Source: Clostridia bacterium (GTDB lineage: Bacteria; Bacillota; Clostridia; Oscillospirales; Acutalibacteraceae). Taken from it: a DNA stretch of 5,164 bases. How positions within the stretch are numbered: the stretch's first letter is position 1; each line of letters opens with the position of its first letter. A program made the translations under genes and the position numbers. Below, piece after piece: positions 1 to 5,164 of the stretch. The DNA is taken from contig CAAFIS010000166.1 of the NCBI GenBank assembly GCA_900763035.1, positions 1 to 5,164 of the forward strand, in the 5' to 3' direction. A model generated the notes under the pieces. The model saw only the letters and a list, made by a program, of their open reading frames with translations. It was not told the DNA's origin and did no database searches.

Positions 1-1318
1 CAAAGCGCAGGCAGCTCTTGCAGATCGGCTGATAGAACTGTGCATCCGTCGCACCGGTCATCACATACGGTGAGGACGGCAGGCCGGGGAACGTTTCCCG
101 GATCACGTCGGTGAACAGCCGATACGCCTCGCCGTGGATGTCCGCGGGCTGCGTGTAGTCGTTCGCGTGCAGGATCTCCGTTTCCAGACCGTGCTTTTCC
201 GCCCGCGCACGGATGATCCGCAGGCTCTCCTCCTCGCCCTGATGCGGGATGAAGCGCATATTCGCGCTGACCGTCGCCTTTTGCGGGATGACGTTTACCG
301 CATCGGAACCGGACTGCATCGTGAAGGCGATCGTCGTGTGCAGCATCGCGCCCGCCTGCGCGCTCAGCGCGGGCAGCACCGCCAGCAGCAGCGGGCGGAA
401 CAGCCAGATGTTGCCGAACACCAACCGCAGCCCGAAGGATGCATACGGCGCCAGCGCGCCGAACATCGACGCCACCTCGTAGGACAGCTTCTTTTTGAAG
501 GGCGGGCGCTTCTCCGTTTCGTTCACGAAGGCCGCCAGCCGCGCGATCGGCGTGTTTTTGCCCGGCGCGCTGGCGTGGCCGCCGTTGCTGCGCGCCGTGA
601 AGCGTACGTCCGCCTTCCCTTTTTCGAACACGCCGACCATCGCGAAGTTACCGTGCACGCCCGCGACCGGGTCGGCGATGATCGCGCCGCCCTCGTCACA
701 CAGCAAAAACAGCTCCACACCGCGCCGCTGCAGCTCCGCCACGATCTTGGGCGCGCCGTCGCCCGCCCATTCCTCCGTGCAGGAGGAGGCCAGATACACG
801 TCCTGCTCCGGCGTGAAGCCCTCGGCCAGCAGTTGCTCCGCCGCCTCGAAAAACGCCATCAGCGAGCCTTTCGTGTCCGCCGCGCCGCGGCCGTACACCT
901 TCCCGTCGGCGATATCACCGGAAAACGGCGCGTGTACCCACTCGCCCTCCGCCGGGACGACGTCCTGGTGGCTCATCAGCAGGATCGGCTTGTCGCTGTG
1001 CTTGCCCGGCCAATAGAACAGCAGGTTGCCGTCGATCTCGGTCTTTTCCAGCTTTTCGTGCACCAGCGGGAACAGCCGCTCCAGCACCTTGTGGAACGCG
1101 CGGAATTTTTCCGCCTCATCCACGCCCGCATGCGACGTGGTGTCGACCCGGATCATCTCGGACAGCTTGCCCGCCAGCCGCAGCGCCTCGTCCTCGTCCT
1201 CATGCGGCTCGTAGGACGATACCTTCGCCGGGGACAGCAGCGTGCGGATCACCGCGATCAGCAGCAGCAAAACGAGCAGCCCGAGCACGCCCGCTAAGAT
1301 CAAAAGCACGATCTTCAT
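1..1318 (-). CDS. Membrane-anchored M20 family metallopeptidase, CPS1/PM20D1-like (3' end outside window)
   Basis: Zinc-dependent hydrolase of the M20 family, expected to cleave peptide or N-acyl amino acid amide bonds. Translating the minus strand from the ATG at 1318 gives 439 uninterrupted residues that run off the window. Residues 3-24 are an unbroken hydrophobic helix (anchor or uncleaved signal), followed by an acidic stretch (EPHEDEDE). M20 motifs follow in order: MSHQDVVP (His117 ligand, Asp119), GRGAADTKG (Asp148 bridging both zincs), CTEEW (Glu182 catalytic base, Glu183 ligand), CDEGG (Asp208 ligand), and GGHAS (His248) in the lid/dimerisation domain. The hydrophobic insert at about 280-330, then TIAFTMQSGSDAVNVIP and TGATDAQFY, fit the CPS1/PM20D1-like branch rather than ArgE or DapE. 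The last zinc-ligand histidine should lie beyond the window. The start overlaps the upstream stop as ATGA, with AAGGGG 10 bases upstream. Active-site assignments are by motif; substrate is unknown. Confident on family, less on branch. Confidence 0.93.
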   Translation of the reverse strand, partial: MKIVLLILAGVLGLLVLLLLIAVIRTLLSPAKVSSYEPHEDEDEALRLAGKLSEMIRVDTTSHAGVDEAEKFRAFHKVLERLFPLVHEKLEKTEIDGNLLFYWPGKHSDKPILLMSHQDVVPAEGEWVHAPFSGDIADGKVYGRGAADTKGSLMAFFEAAEQLLAEGFTPEQDVYLASSCTEEWAGDGAPKIVAELQRRGVELFLLCDEGGAIIADPVAGVHGNFAMVGVFEKGKADVRFTARSNGGHASAPGKNTPIARLAAFVNETEKRPPFKKKLSYEVASMFGALAPYASFGLRLVFGNIWLFRPLLLAVLPALSAQAGAMLHTTIAFTMQSGSDAVNVIPQKATVSANMRFIPHQGEEESLRIIRARAEKHGLETEILHANDYTQPADIHGEAYRLFTDVIRETFPGLPSSPYVMTGATDAQFYQPICKSCLRF

Positions 1319-2007
1319 TTTTCCGCCGCCCCTTTCTTTTTATGGTAGTAATACGCCACGCCGATCGCGATCGCGCCGGACGGGATCAGCATGAAGCTCG
1401 TCGACCCGGTCAGCGACGGCACAAGGACGAACAGCACGCTCATCGCCACCAGCGGGAACACCGCGATCTTCATGTTGTTGCGGTAATACTTGTAGGCCAT
1501 CGCGCCGAACAGCGCCGGCACGACGTTGTCGAAGGCCGGACGCAGCGCGGGCATCTCCAGCACCGGGCGCAGCGGTGTCAGCGCCGCGACGCCCACGGCC
1601 AGCACCACGATCGTGACCAGTGAGGACGTTGCGATCGACAGCGTGGAGATGATCTCGTTCTCCTTCGTGCCGGTCTTGGCGCCCACGGCATCACGCGCGT
1701 TGACGGCGCAGGGGATCTTCATGTTGATCAGGTTGCCGGTGATGAACGCCAGATAGCCGCCGCCGGAGCCAAGCATCGGCGTGTAGATCAAAAATTCCGC
1801 CACGCTGCTGACCAGCCACACCAGACCGACGGAGAGGAACCCCTTCGCCGCCGCGCCCAGATCCGGGTATGCGCCCAGCATCTTCCCAATCAAAAACGGC
1901 GCGCCCACCAACAGCAGCAGCACCACGGCGCTGGCGACCCGGCCGATCCGGTGGGTCGAGCGTGCGTATCTTTCCCAGATCAGGTCTTTTTCTTCCTGCG
2001 TTTTCAT
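1315..2007 (-). CDS. Conserved multi-helix membrane protein of unknown function (partner of DUF5058)
   Basis: A 230-residue, very hydrophobic protein that I cannot assign to a named family. Helices are likely near residues 24-43, 55-76, 122-145, 159-173, 180-198 and 204-222. Between the second and third lies a glycine-rich, probably functional segment (GSGGGYLAFITGN at 80-92, then NMKIPCAVNARD and GAKTGTKENE), which could be a re-entrant loop; a later helix carries NVVPALFGA. The N-terminus (ERYARSTHRIGR) and the C-terminus (HKKKGAAEK) are basic and so probably cytoplasmic. The ATG at 2007 is chosen because AAGGAGGGG lies 7 bases before it; the same frame stays open further upstream but reads as arginine-rich nonsense across the DUF5058 gene. 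It starts 14 bases after the DUF5058 stop and overlaps the M20 gene by 4 bases. Arrangement and composition suggest one half of a two-protein permease; this is inference only. Confidence 0.88.
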   Translation of the reverse strand: MKTQEEKDLIWERYARSTHRIGRVASAVVLLLLVGAPFLIGKMLGAYPDLGAAAKGFLSVGLVWLVSSVAEFLIYTPMLGSGGGYLAFITGNLINMKIPCAVNARDAVGAKTGTKENEIISTLSIATSSLVTIVVLAVGVAALTPLRPVLEMPALRPAFDNVVPALFGAMAYKYYRNNMKIAVFPLVAMSVLFVLVPSLTGSTSFMLIPSGAIAIGVAYYYHKKKGAAEK

Positions 2008-2013
2008 CGCTGT

Positions 2014-2022
2014 CCCCTCCTT
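2014..2022 (-). promoter_or_regulatory. Strong ribosome binding site deciding the start of the 230-residue membrane protein
   Basis: On the minus strand the sequence reads AAGGAGGGG, followed by 6 or 7 bases and then the ATG at 2007. This near-perfect Shine-Dalgarno match fixes the start and rules out the much longer open frame that continues upstream. Its first base touches the stop codon of the DUF5058 gene, so ribosomes finishing that gene are well placed to reinitiate. Confidence 0.8.
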
Positions 2023-2774
2023 CAGATCAGCCCCGCCACGACGGCGGCGGCCATGCCGATCAGCATGCTTGCGGCGATCGAAAAATTCTCGATCCATTGC
2101 TGCTTCTTCTTTTCGGACAGCCAGAGCATCAGCGCCATCGCCGCGCCGGACACCGCCACCACCAGCAGCGGGATCCATGCGCCGCGGAAGGTGAACAGCC
2201 CCTCGCCGGAGATGAAGCTGCCGATATAGCTGCCGATGTACGCGCTGACCAAGCCGATGAACATCGCCGTCATCGCGGTGTCGCCAAAGGATGCGCCACC
2301 GCTCTTTTTCTCTCCGCCGTCCAGCTTTTTGGTGTATTTTTTGTTGAAGAAGATCGACAGTACCATGCCCCAGATGATACACACGCTCATCAGCAGCGCG
2401 ATCGTAGCAAAGCCGGAGGCCGTCATCTCGGACGCGGACAGGCCGTTCATGCCCACCTGCTCGGCTGCGGCCTGCGCCACCTGCGTTTCATAATGCAGCG
2501 CCCCGATCACCGACAGCCGCAGCCACGGCCACGGGATGCCGAGGCTGCCGGACAGGGCGATGACGCCCAGCAGGATGCCGACGCTCGGCAGCACGGAGAA
2601 CGTCGCACTGGATACGATCACCCGCTTCATCTTGCCCGTGTCCATGCCCAGCGCCTTGCCCGCACGGTACGCGCGCACAAGGAACACCGCGCACACCAAC
2701 GCGACCACGGCGATCAGCCCGCCGCAGATCAGATACATCGGTGCGCTGTTGAGTTTTTCGATCATCCTCATCAT
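2022..2774 (-). CDS. DUF5058 family membrane protein
   Basis: A 250-residue integral membrane protein recalled as DUF5058 from the pattern FLVRAYRAGKALGMDTGKMK near residues 31-50, followed by SSATFSVLPSVGILLGV and WLRLSVIGALHYE (84-96). No biochemical role is known to me for this family. Helices are visible at about 13-33, 58-80, 121-143, 165-187, 199-219 and 231-250. The basic loops (RAYRAGK, NKKYTKK, EKKKQQ) all fall on the same side, consistent with six helices and both termini outside. Three methionines lie at the start (ATG at 2774, 2771 and 2765). AAGGA lies 1, 4 and 10 bases from them respectively, so 2771 or 2765 may be the true start; 2774 gives the ATGA overlap with the preceding gene seen at other junctions here. 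It sits in the middle of the four-gene unit leading to the M20 hydrolase, which suggests a transport role for the hydrolase substrate or product (inference). Confidence 0.85.
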   Translation of the reverse strand: MMRMIEKLNSAPMYLICGGLIAVVALVCAVFLVRAYRAGKALGMDTGKMKRVIVSSATFSVLPSVGILLGVIALSGSLGIPWPWLRLSVIGALHYETQVAQAAAEQVGMNGLSASEMTASGFATIALLMSVCIIWGMVLSIFFNKKYTKKLDGGEKKSGGASFGDTAMTAMFIGLVSAYIGSYIGSFISGEGLFTFRGAWIPLLVVAVSGAAMALMLWLSEKKKQQWIENFSIAASMLIGMAAAVVAGLI

Positions 2775-3202
2775 TTCCTTTCTTTCGCCGCGCCGCGCAG
2801 GAAGAACGATCCCTCCGCCAGCTCGTTTTTCCGCAGCAGATACAGCCTTCCGCGGATCTGCAGCACGATCAGGCCCTCGACGGCCCGGCTTTTTTGGATG
2901 TCGGTGGGCGTCACCCGCACCTGCAGCACGGTATTTTCATTGCACACCCAGATCACCGCATAGCCGTCAAACACCGTGTAGTCATACACGCTGGCCGCCA
3001 CGTGCGGGATGCCGACCGCATTCGCTTTTTTCGTGATATGGATAGACTTGATGTAACCGGACAGCCCGGTCAGCAGCATCCCGATACCCAGCCCGCAGAT
3101 GCCGTCGCTGTGCTGCACCGCGCCGATAAGCACGATCACGGCGCACGGAACGATCGTCAAAAACATCCGCCGTGCAAGCGATGATACGGCAGCATTCGCC
3201 AC
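2771..3202 (-). CDS. YcxB-like membrane protein (start uncertain, probably 5'-extended)
   Basis: From a GTG at 3202 this gives 143 residues. There is a helical hairpin at about 13-29 and 33-51, then a soluble beta-rich domain at about 70-131 (YDYTVFDGYAVIW, VTPTDIQKS, LIVLQIRGRLYLLRKNEL). That layout of two helices and a C-terminal domain ending in a lysine-containing strand fits YcxB-like proteins, which are poorly characterised membrane proteins common in Bacillota. The GTG has a perfect AGGAGG 8 bases upstream. However, the frame remains open upstream to a stop at 3338-3340 with strongly coding-like codon use, and reads HYTFRFSAEEARQ just before the GTG, which is what the N-terminus of a YcxB protein looks like. 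The GTG may therefore be an artefact of glutamate codons. The stop overlaps the DUF5058 start. It is the first gene of the unit; a sensory or scaffolding role is possible but unproven. Confidence 0.78.
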   Translation of the reverse strand: MANAAVSSLARRMFLTIVPCAVIVLIGAVQHSDGICGLGIGMLLTGLSGYIKSIHITKKANAVGIPHVAASVYDYTVFDGYAVIWVCNENTVLQVRVTPTDIQKSRAVEGLIVLQIRGRLYLLRKNELAEGSFFLRGAAKERK

Positions 3203-3336
3203 CTGCCTCGCCTCCTCGGCGGAAAACCGGAAGGTGTAATGCTCGCGCGGCTCGTCCGCGATGTCGGCAAACAGGTCTTTCCTCAGCTCTGCCGTGACGG
3301 CCGCCCCCTTTCCTCGCCCGCAGTTTTGTTTTTCAT
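3203..3336 (-). other. Probable N-terminal coding extension of the YcxB-like gene, out of frame with its ATG
   Basis: Reading in the YcxB-like frame, codons from about 3310 to 3203 give AAVTAELRKDLFADI, then ADEPREHYTFRFSAEEARQ, with mostly G or C at third positions as in the neighbouring genes. No ATG, GTG or TTG occurs in this frame after the stop at 3338-3340. One frame away, an ATG at 3336 opens MKNKTAGEERG and hits a stop at 3283-3285. It has GGGGGA 4 bases upstream and lies about 45 bases downstream of the predicted transcription start. Joining the two frames near the run of five Gs (3304-3308) would need one extra base and would give a protein of about 189 residues. Possible explanations are a sequencing error, a true frameshift mutation, a non-standard start such as CTG at 3286, or simply an untranslated leader. 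Confidence 0.5.
3211..3216 (-). promoter_or_regulatory. Candidate ribosome binding site for the GTG start of the YcxB-like gene
   Basis: The minus strand reads AGGAGG, 8 bases before the GTG at 3202. It is a perfect match with ideal spacing and is the main support for that start. It also encodes the Glu-Glu part of SAEEARQ if the upstream frame is translated, so it could be coincidental. Confidence 0.45.
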
Positions 3337-3387
3337 CTTATCCCCCGCTTTTCTTCCCGGTTTTCCGCGTCATCCGCCGATAGTTCG

Positions 3388-3416
3388 ATGATACCACCTT
3401 TTTGGCGGTTTGGCAA
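3388..3416 (-). promoter_or_regulatory. Vegetative (sigma-70/SigA type) promoter for the YcxB-DUF5058-M20 unit
   Basis: On the minus strand a -35 box TTGCCA (3411-3416) is followed by exactly 17 bases and a -10 box TATCAT (3388-3393); each differs from consensus by one or two positions. Transcription would start near 3381, giving a leader of about 45 bases to the ATG at 3336 or about 180 bases to the GTG at 3202. The spacer holds a short imperfect inverted repeat (CCGCC, five As, GGTGG), and a 7-base inverted repeat has one arm over the -35 box, so an operator is conceivable. It is the only good promoter match in the gap between the two units. Confidence 0.72.
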
Positions 3417-3442
3417 TGCTTTTCGCCGTTTTTCGGCCAAAC
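3408..3442. repeat. Inverted repeat overlapping the -35 region
   Basis: The arms GTTTGGC (3408-3414) and GCCAAAC (3436-3442) are perfect 7-base reverse complements separated by 21 bases. One arm covers half of the -35 box. It lacks a T-rich tail on the minus strand, so it is not a terminator. It could be a regulator binding site, but two arms of 7 bases in GC-rich intergenic DNA may also occur by chance. Confidence 0.35.
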
Positions 3443-3466
3443 GGAACGGCAAAGATCCGCCGTTCC
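3443..3466. repeat. Perfect 8-base inverted repeat alternative to the terminator stem
   Basis: GGAACGGC (3443-3450) and GCCGTTCC (3459-3466) are perfect reverse complements with an 8-base loop. The arm at 3459-3466 shares bases with the right arm of the neighbouring stem at 3454-3489, so in RNA the two hairpins exclude each other. This may be a fallback part of the terminator or a simple consequence of repeated CGGC/GCCG words. Confidence 0.45.
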
Positions 3467-3489
3467 CGCTCACGCAGGGCCGGCGGATC
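3454..3489 (-). terminator. Stem-loop terminator of the amylase unit
   Basis: Minus-strand RNA would form GATCCGCCG pairing perfectly with CGGCGGATC (3481-3489 with 3454-3462), extended inside by a CCC/GGG pairing across a loop TGCGTGAGC. It starts only four bases after the TAA stop of the 166-residue membrane protein, which is the expected place for a terminator. The T tract afterwards is short (TTT, later another TTT), so termination may be partial and some transcripts may read through into the next unit. Confidence 0.6.
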
Positions 3490-3493
3490 CGCT

Positions 3494-3994
3494 TTATCCT
3501 TTATTTTGTCCTCTGTCGATCTTTTTGAAAAACAGAAAATACACCAGTGCGCCGTCGATCAAAACGTCGTACAGCCGCAGCCGGTCGAACATCACGATGC
3601 TCGACAGCACCGACACCGCCACGATCCCCACGGCGATCACCTTGGGGAACGCGCCGCGCTCCTTCGTCATCCACGTAAGCAGCGCCATGATCGGCGAACA
3701 AAGGGCGAACACCGTCCACCCGATGATGAATCTGCGCCCGTACACACCGTGCGTGATCACCGCCGTCACATAGTAGGTCAGCAGCATCCCCAAGCAAAAC
3801 GGCAAGACGTTGAGCATCGCCCGTACCTTCGTCGGGCTGTAGATCGCGATCAGCGTGCCGATCAGGATCCATATCGCCATTTGCGAAAAGATCTCGCCCA
3901 GCAGCTGCGTATAGATATCGAGCAAACGCGCGATCACACCGATCAGCAGCCCGAAAACAAGCATCGCCGCCGGCTCCAACAGCCGTTTTCTCAT
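3494..3994 (-). CDS. Small integral membrane protein of unknown function, coupled to the amylase gene
   Basis: A 166-residue protein, hydrophobic nearly throughout, that I cannot place in a family with confidence. Helices are likely at about 10-28, 36-52, 60-80, 88-107, 117-136 and a shorter one at 142-156. Recognisable points are IGTLIAIYSPTKVRAMLNV and LPFCLGMLLTYYVT in the middle, and a basic C-terminal tail (FFKKIDRGQNKG). There is no catalytic motif or soluble domain. The ATG at 3994 overlaps the amylase stop as ATGA and has GGGAG 7 bases upstream, inside the amylase gene; the longer open frame upstream is arginine-rich shadow sequence. The overlap suggests coupled translation with the amylase, but a functional link to starch or maltodextrin use is not shown by the sequence. 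It is the last gene of its unit, followed directly by a stem-loop. Confidence 0.85.
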   Translation of the reverse strand: MRKRLLEPAAMLVFGLLIGVIARLLDIYTQLLGEIFSQMAIWILIGTLIAIYSPTKVRAMLNVLPFCLGMLLTYYVTAVITHGVYGRRFIIGWTVFALCSPIMALLTWMTKERGAFPKVIAVGIVAVSVLSSIVMFDRLRLYDVLIDGALVYFLFFKKIDRGQNKG

Positions 3995-5164
3995 CCGTTT
4001 TCTCCCGCTTTTCCCGCGATCAGCCACGCGCCGGACAGCGGCGACAAATACAGCACGCCGTCGCGCACCTCGCCCGCACCGGCCGCGATGCGCGCCGTGC
4101 GAAATTCCGGCGGCAGAGCCACCGTGTGCGGCTGCCCCCCGCGGTCTACGGCGCACAGCAGCGCGCCCTCTCCGTCGCCGCGCACGAAGGCGGCCACGTC
4201 CTCGCCGGACATCAGCGGCCGAATCTTCCCGTCCGTAAGCGCAGGGCAGCCGTGCCGCGCCGCGCCCAGTGCGCGGTACCATGCGATCAGCTCCGCATCC
4301 TCATGCCCCCACGGGTACGGCCCGCGGTCGAACGGATCGCCGTAGCCCTCCATGCCCGCCTCGTCGCCGTAATAGATGCACGGCACACCGGGGAGGGCGA
4401 ACTGCAGCAGGGTGGCCAGCCGCAGCCGCGCCGTGCCCAGCGCGCGCTGCTCGGCGCTCAGATGCTGCTCGGCCTGCCACGACCGCCCGCGCCCACGCTC
4501 CGGCTCGCCGCCCAGCACCGTGATCGCGCGGGCGGTGTCGTGCGTGCCGATGTGATCCATCAGCAGGCGCAGCGCCTGCGGCGGATAATTCTCCACCACG
4601 TTCATCACCTGCTCGAAGAAACGGCCGCGTCCGCCCTCCAACAAAAACAGCAATATCGCCTGCCGAAACGGATAGTTCATCACGCTGTCCAGCTGCCGCC
4701 CCAGCAGATAACGCCGGCGGTGGCCGTAGCTTTCTTTGTTCGTCGCATCCTCCCACACCTCGCCCAGTACCACGGCATCGGGATCCGTCGCTTTCACGCG
4801 GCTGCGCAGCGCCTCAAGGAAGGCATCCGGCAGCTCGTCGGCCACATCCAGCCGCCATCCGGCGGCTCCGGCGCGCTGCCATTTGGCCAGCACGCCGTCC
4901 TCGCCGCAGATATAGGCAAGGAACCCCGGCGACAGCTCGTCGACCTCCGGCAGCGTATCGAACCCCCACCACGACCGATAGTCGTTCGGCCAGCGGCGGA
5001 AGTGATACCAGCCGTAATACGGCGATCCCGGCGATTCGTATGCGCCCAGACCGGGATAGCGCCGCTCCCGGTCGAAATACACGCTGTCCGCCCCCGTGTG
5101 GCTGAACACGCCGTCCAGCAGGATGCGGATCTTTCGTTTTTTCGCCTCATCCGCCAGGCGGCGG
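3991..5164 (-). CDS. GH13 family glycosidase, alpha-amylase/neopullulanase type (5' end outside window)
   Basis: Hydrolyses alpha-glucosidic bonds in starch-derived glucans. The last 390 residues are visible; the frame is open to the window edge. Using the first full codon (5163) as residue 1, the conserved GH13 regions appear in order: LLDGVFSHTG (Asp17, His22), LPEVDE near 71-76 as region V, GWRLDVADE with nucleophile Asp106 (codon 4846-4848), LGEVWEDA with acid/base Glu135 (4759-4761), and GTHDTAR with transition-state stabiliser Asp209 (4537-4539). All three catalytic residues are present, so the enzyme should be active. FALPGVPCIYYGDEAGMEG and DPFDRGPYPW close the barrel, and a beta-sandwich C domain fills the final 90 or so residues. 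Related clostridial enzymes are about 600 residues, so an N-terminal portion is missing. No secretion signal can be judged. The GTG at 5109 is not the start, since region I begins before it. Exact specificity is open. Confidence 0.95.
   Translation of the reverse strand, partial: RRLADEAKKRKIRILLDGVFSHTGADSVYFDRERRYPGLGAYESPGSPYYGWYHFRRWPNDYRSWWGFDTLPEVDELSPGFLAYICGEDGVLAKWQRAGAAGWRLDVADELPDAFLEALRSRVKATDPDAVVLGEVWEDATNKESYGHRRRYLLGRQLDSVMNYPFRQAILLFLLEGGRGRFFEQVMNVVENYPPQALRLLMDHIGTHDTARAITVLGGEPERGRGRSWQAEQHLSAEQRALGTARLRLATLLQFALPGVPCIYYGDEAGMEGYGDPFDRGPYPWGHEDAELIAWYRALGAARHGCPALTDGKIRPLMSGEDVAAFVRGDGEGALLCAVDRGGQPHTVALPPEFRTARIAAGAGEVRDGVLYLSPLSGAWLIAGKAGENG

Larger units (their letters stand above)
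3341..3493. other. Intergenic regulatory region between the two transcription units
   Basis: This gap carries no credible gene on either strand. It holds the stem-loop ending the amylase unit, two further inverted repeats, and the promoter of the YcxB-led unit. A and T runs are more frequent here than in the flanking genes, as expected for a regulatory gap. No riboswitch-like fold, attachment site or mobile-element end was recognised. Confidence 0.7.

Noticed and set aside
134..1297. Long plus-strand open frame of 387 codons
   Set aside because: It lies entirely opposite the M20 gene, and its product is rich in Arg, His and Gln with no recognisable domain, as expected for the complement of a GC-rich gene.
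2008..2382. N-terminal extension of the 230-residue membrane protein to an ATG at 2382
   Set aside because: The extra 125 residues are arginine-rich nonsense read out of frame through the DUF5058 gene; the ATG at 2007 has a near-perfect ribosome binding site.
1869..2963. Long plus-strand open frame of 364 codons
   Set aside because: It crosses antisense over three minus-strand membrane protein genes, including their junctions, and has low-complexity Arg/His/Gln composition with no motif or ribosome site.
3481..3515. Plus-strand terminator using the same stem followed by the T-rich stretch after 3490
   Set aside because: The tail is interrupted by C and A, and there is no plus-strand gene upstream for it to terminate.
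3995..4282. N-terminal extension of the 166-residue membrane protein into the amylase gene
   Set aside because: The added sequence is Arg/Ala/Gly-rich shadow of the amylase frame, and the ATG at 3994 has both a ribosome site and the ATGA coupling.
3410..4345. Plus-strand open frame of 311 codons
   Set aside because: Antisense to the 166-residue membrane protein and the amylase C-terminus; composition is shadow-like and it would start inside the intergenic hairpins.
5107..5109. GTG as the start of the amylase gene
   Set aside because: It is the valine inside conserved region I (LLDGVFSH); the catalytic-barrel sequence clearly continues upstream to the window edge.

Overview
The window is a GC-rich, densely packed stretch in which every supported gene lies on the minus strand. 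Strong purine-rich ribosome binding sites (AGGAGG type), ATGA stop/start overlaps, a YcxB-like protein, a DUF5058 membrane protein and a clostridial-style GH13 amylase together suggest a high-GC member of the Clostridia (Bacillota), possibly a gut anaerobe. That placement is inferred from gene content and style; there is no rRNA or other marker here to confirm it.

In transcription order (from high to low coordinates) there are two transcription units. The first is the tail of a unit holding a GH13 alpha-amylase/neopullulanase-type glycosidase (5' end beyond the window) followed, with a 4-base ATGA overlap, by a 166-residue integral membrane protein of unknown function. It ends at a strong stem-loop just after the stop codon.

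The second unit starts from a near-consensus vegetative promoter (TTGCCA, 17-base spacer, TATCAT) at 3388-3416. It encodes in order a YcxB-like membrane protein, a DUF5058 six-helix membrane protein, a 230-residue multi-helix membrane protein, and a membrane-anchored M20 metallopeptidase of the CPS1/PM20D1-like type that runs out of the window at position 1. The four genes overlap or nearly touch (4-base ATGA overlap, 14-base gap, 4-base ATGA overlap), so they are probably translated as a coupled set.

The most interesting point is this second unit: two hydrophobic proteins of unknown function tightly linked to an anchored M20 hydrolase look like an uncharacterised transport-plus-hydrolysis module for peptides or N-acyl amino acids (inference). 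The second notable point is that coding-like sequence, matching the expected N-terminus of a YcxB protein, continues about 130 bases upstream of the best start codon but has no ordinary start in frame. An ATG with a plausible leader sits one frame away, suggesting a one-base frame break or a reannotation problem. No RNA genes, CRISPR arrays, insertion sequences or long repeats were seen.
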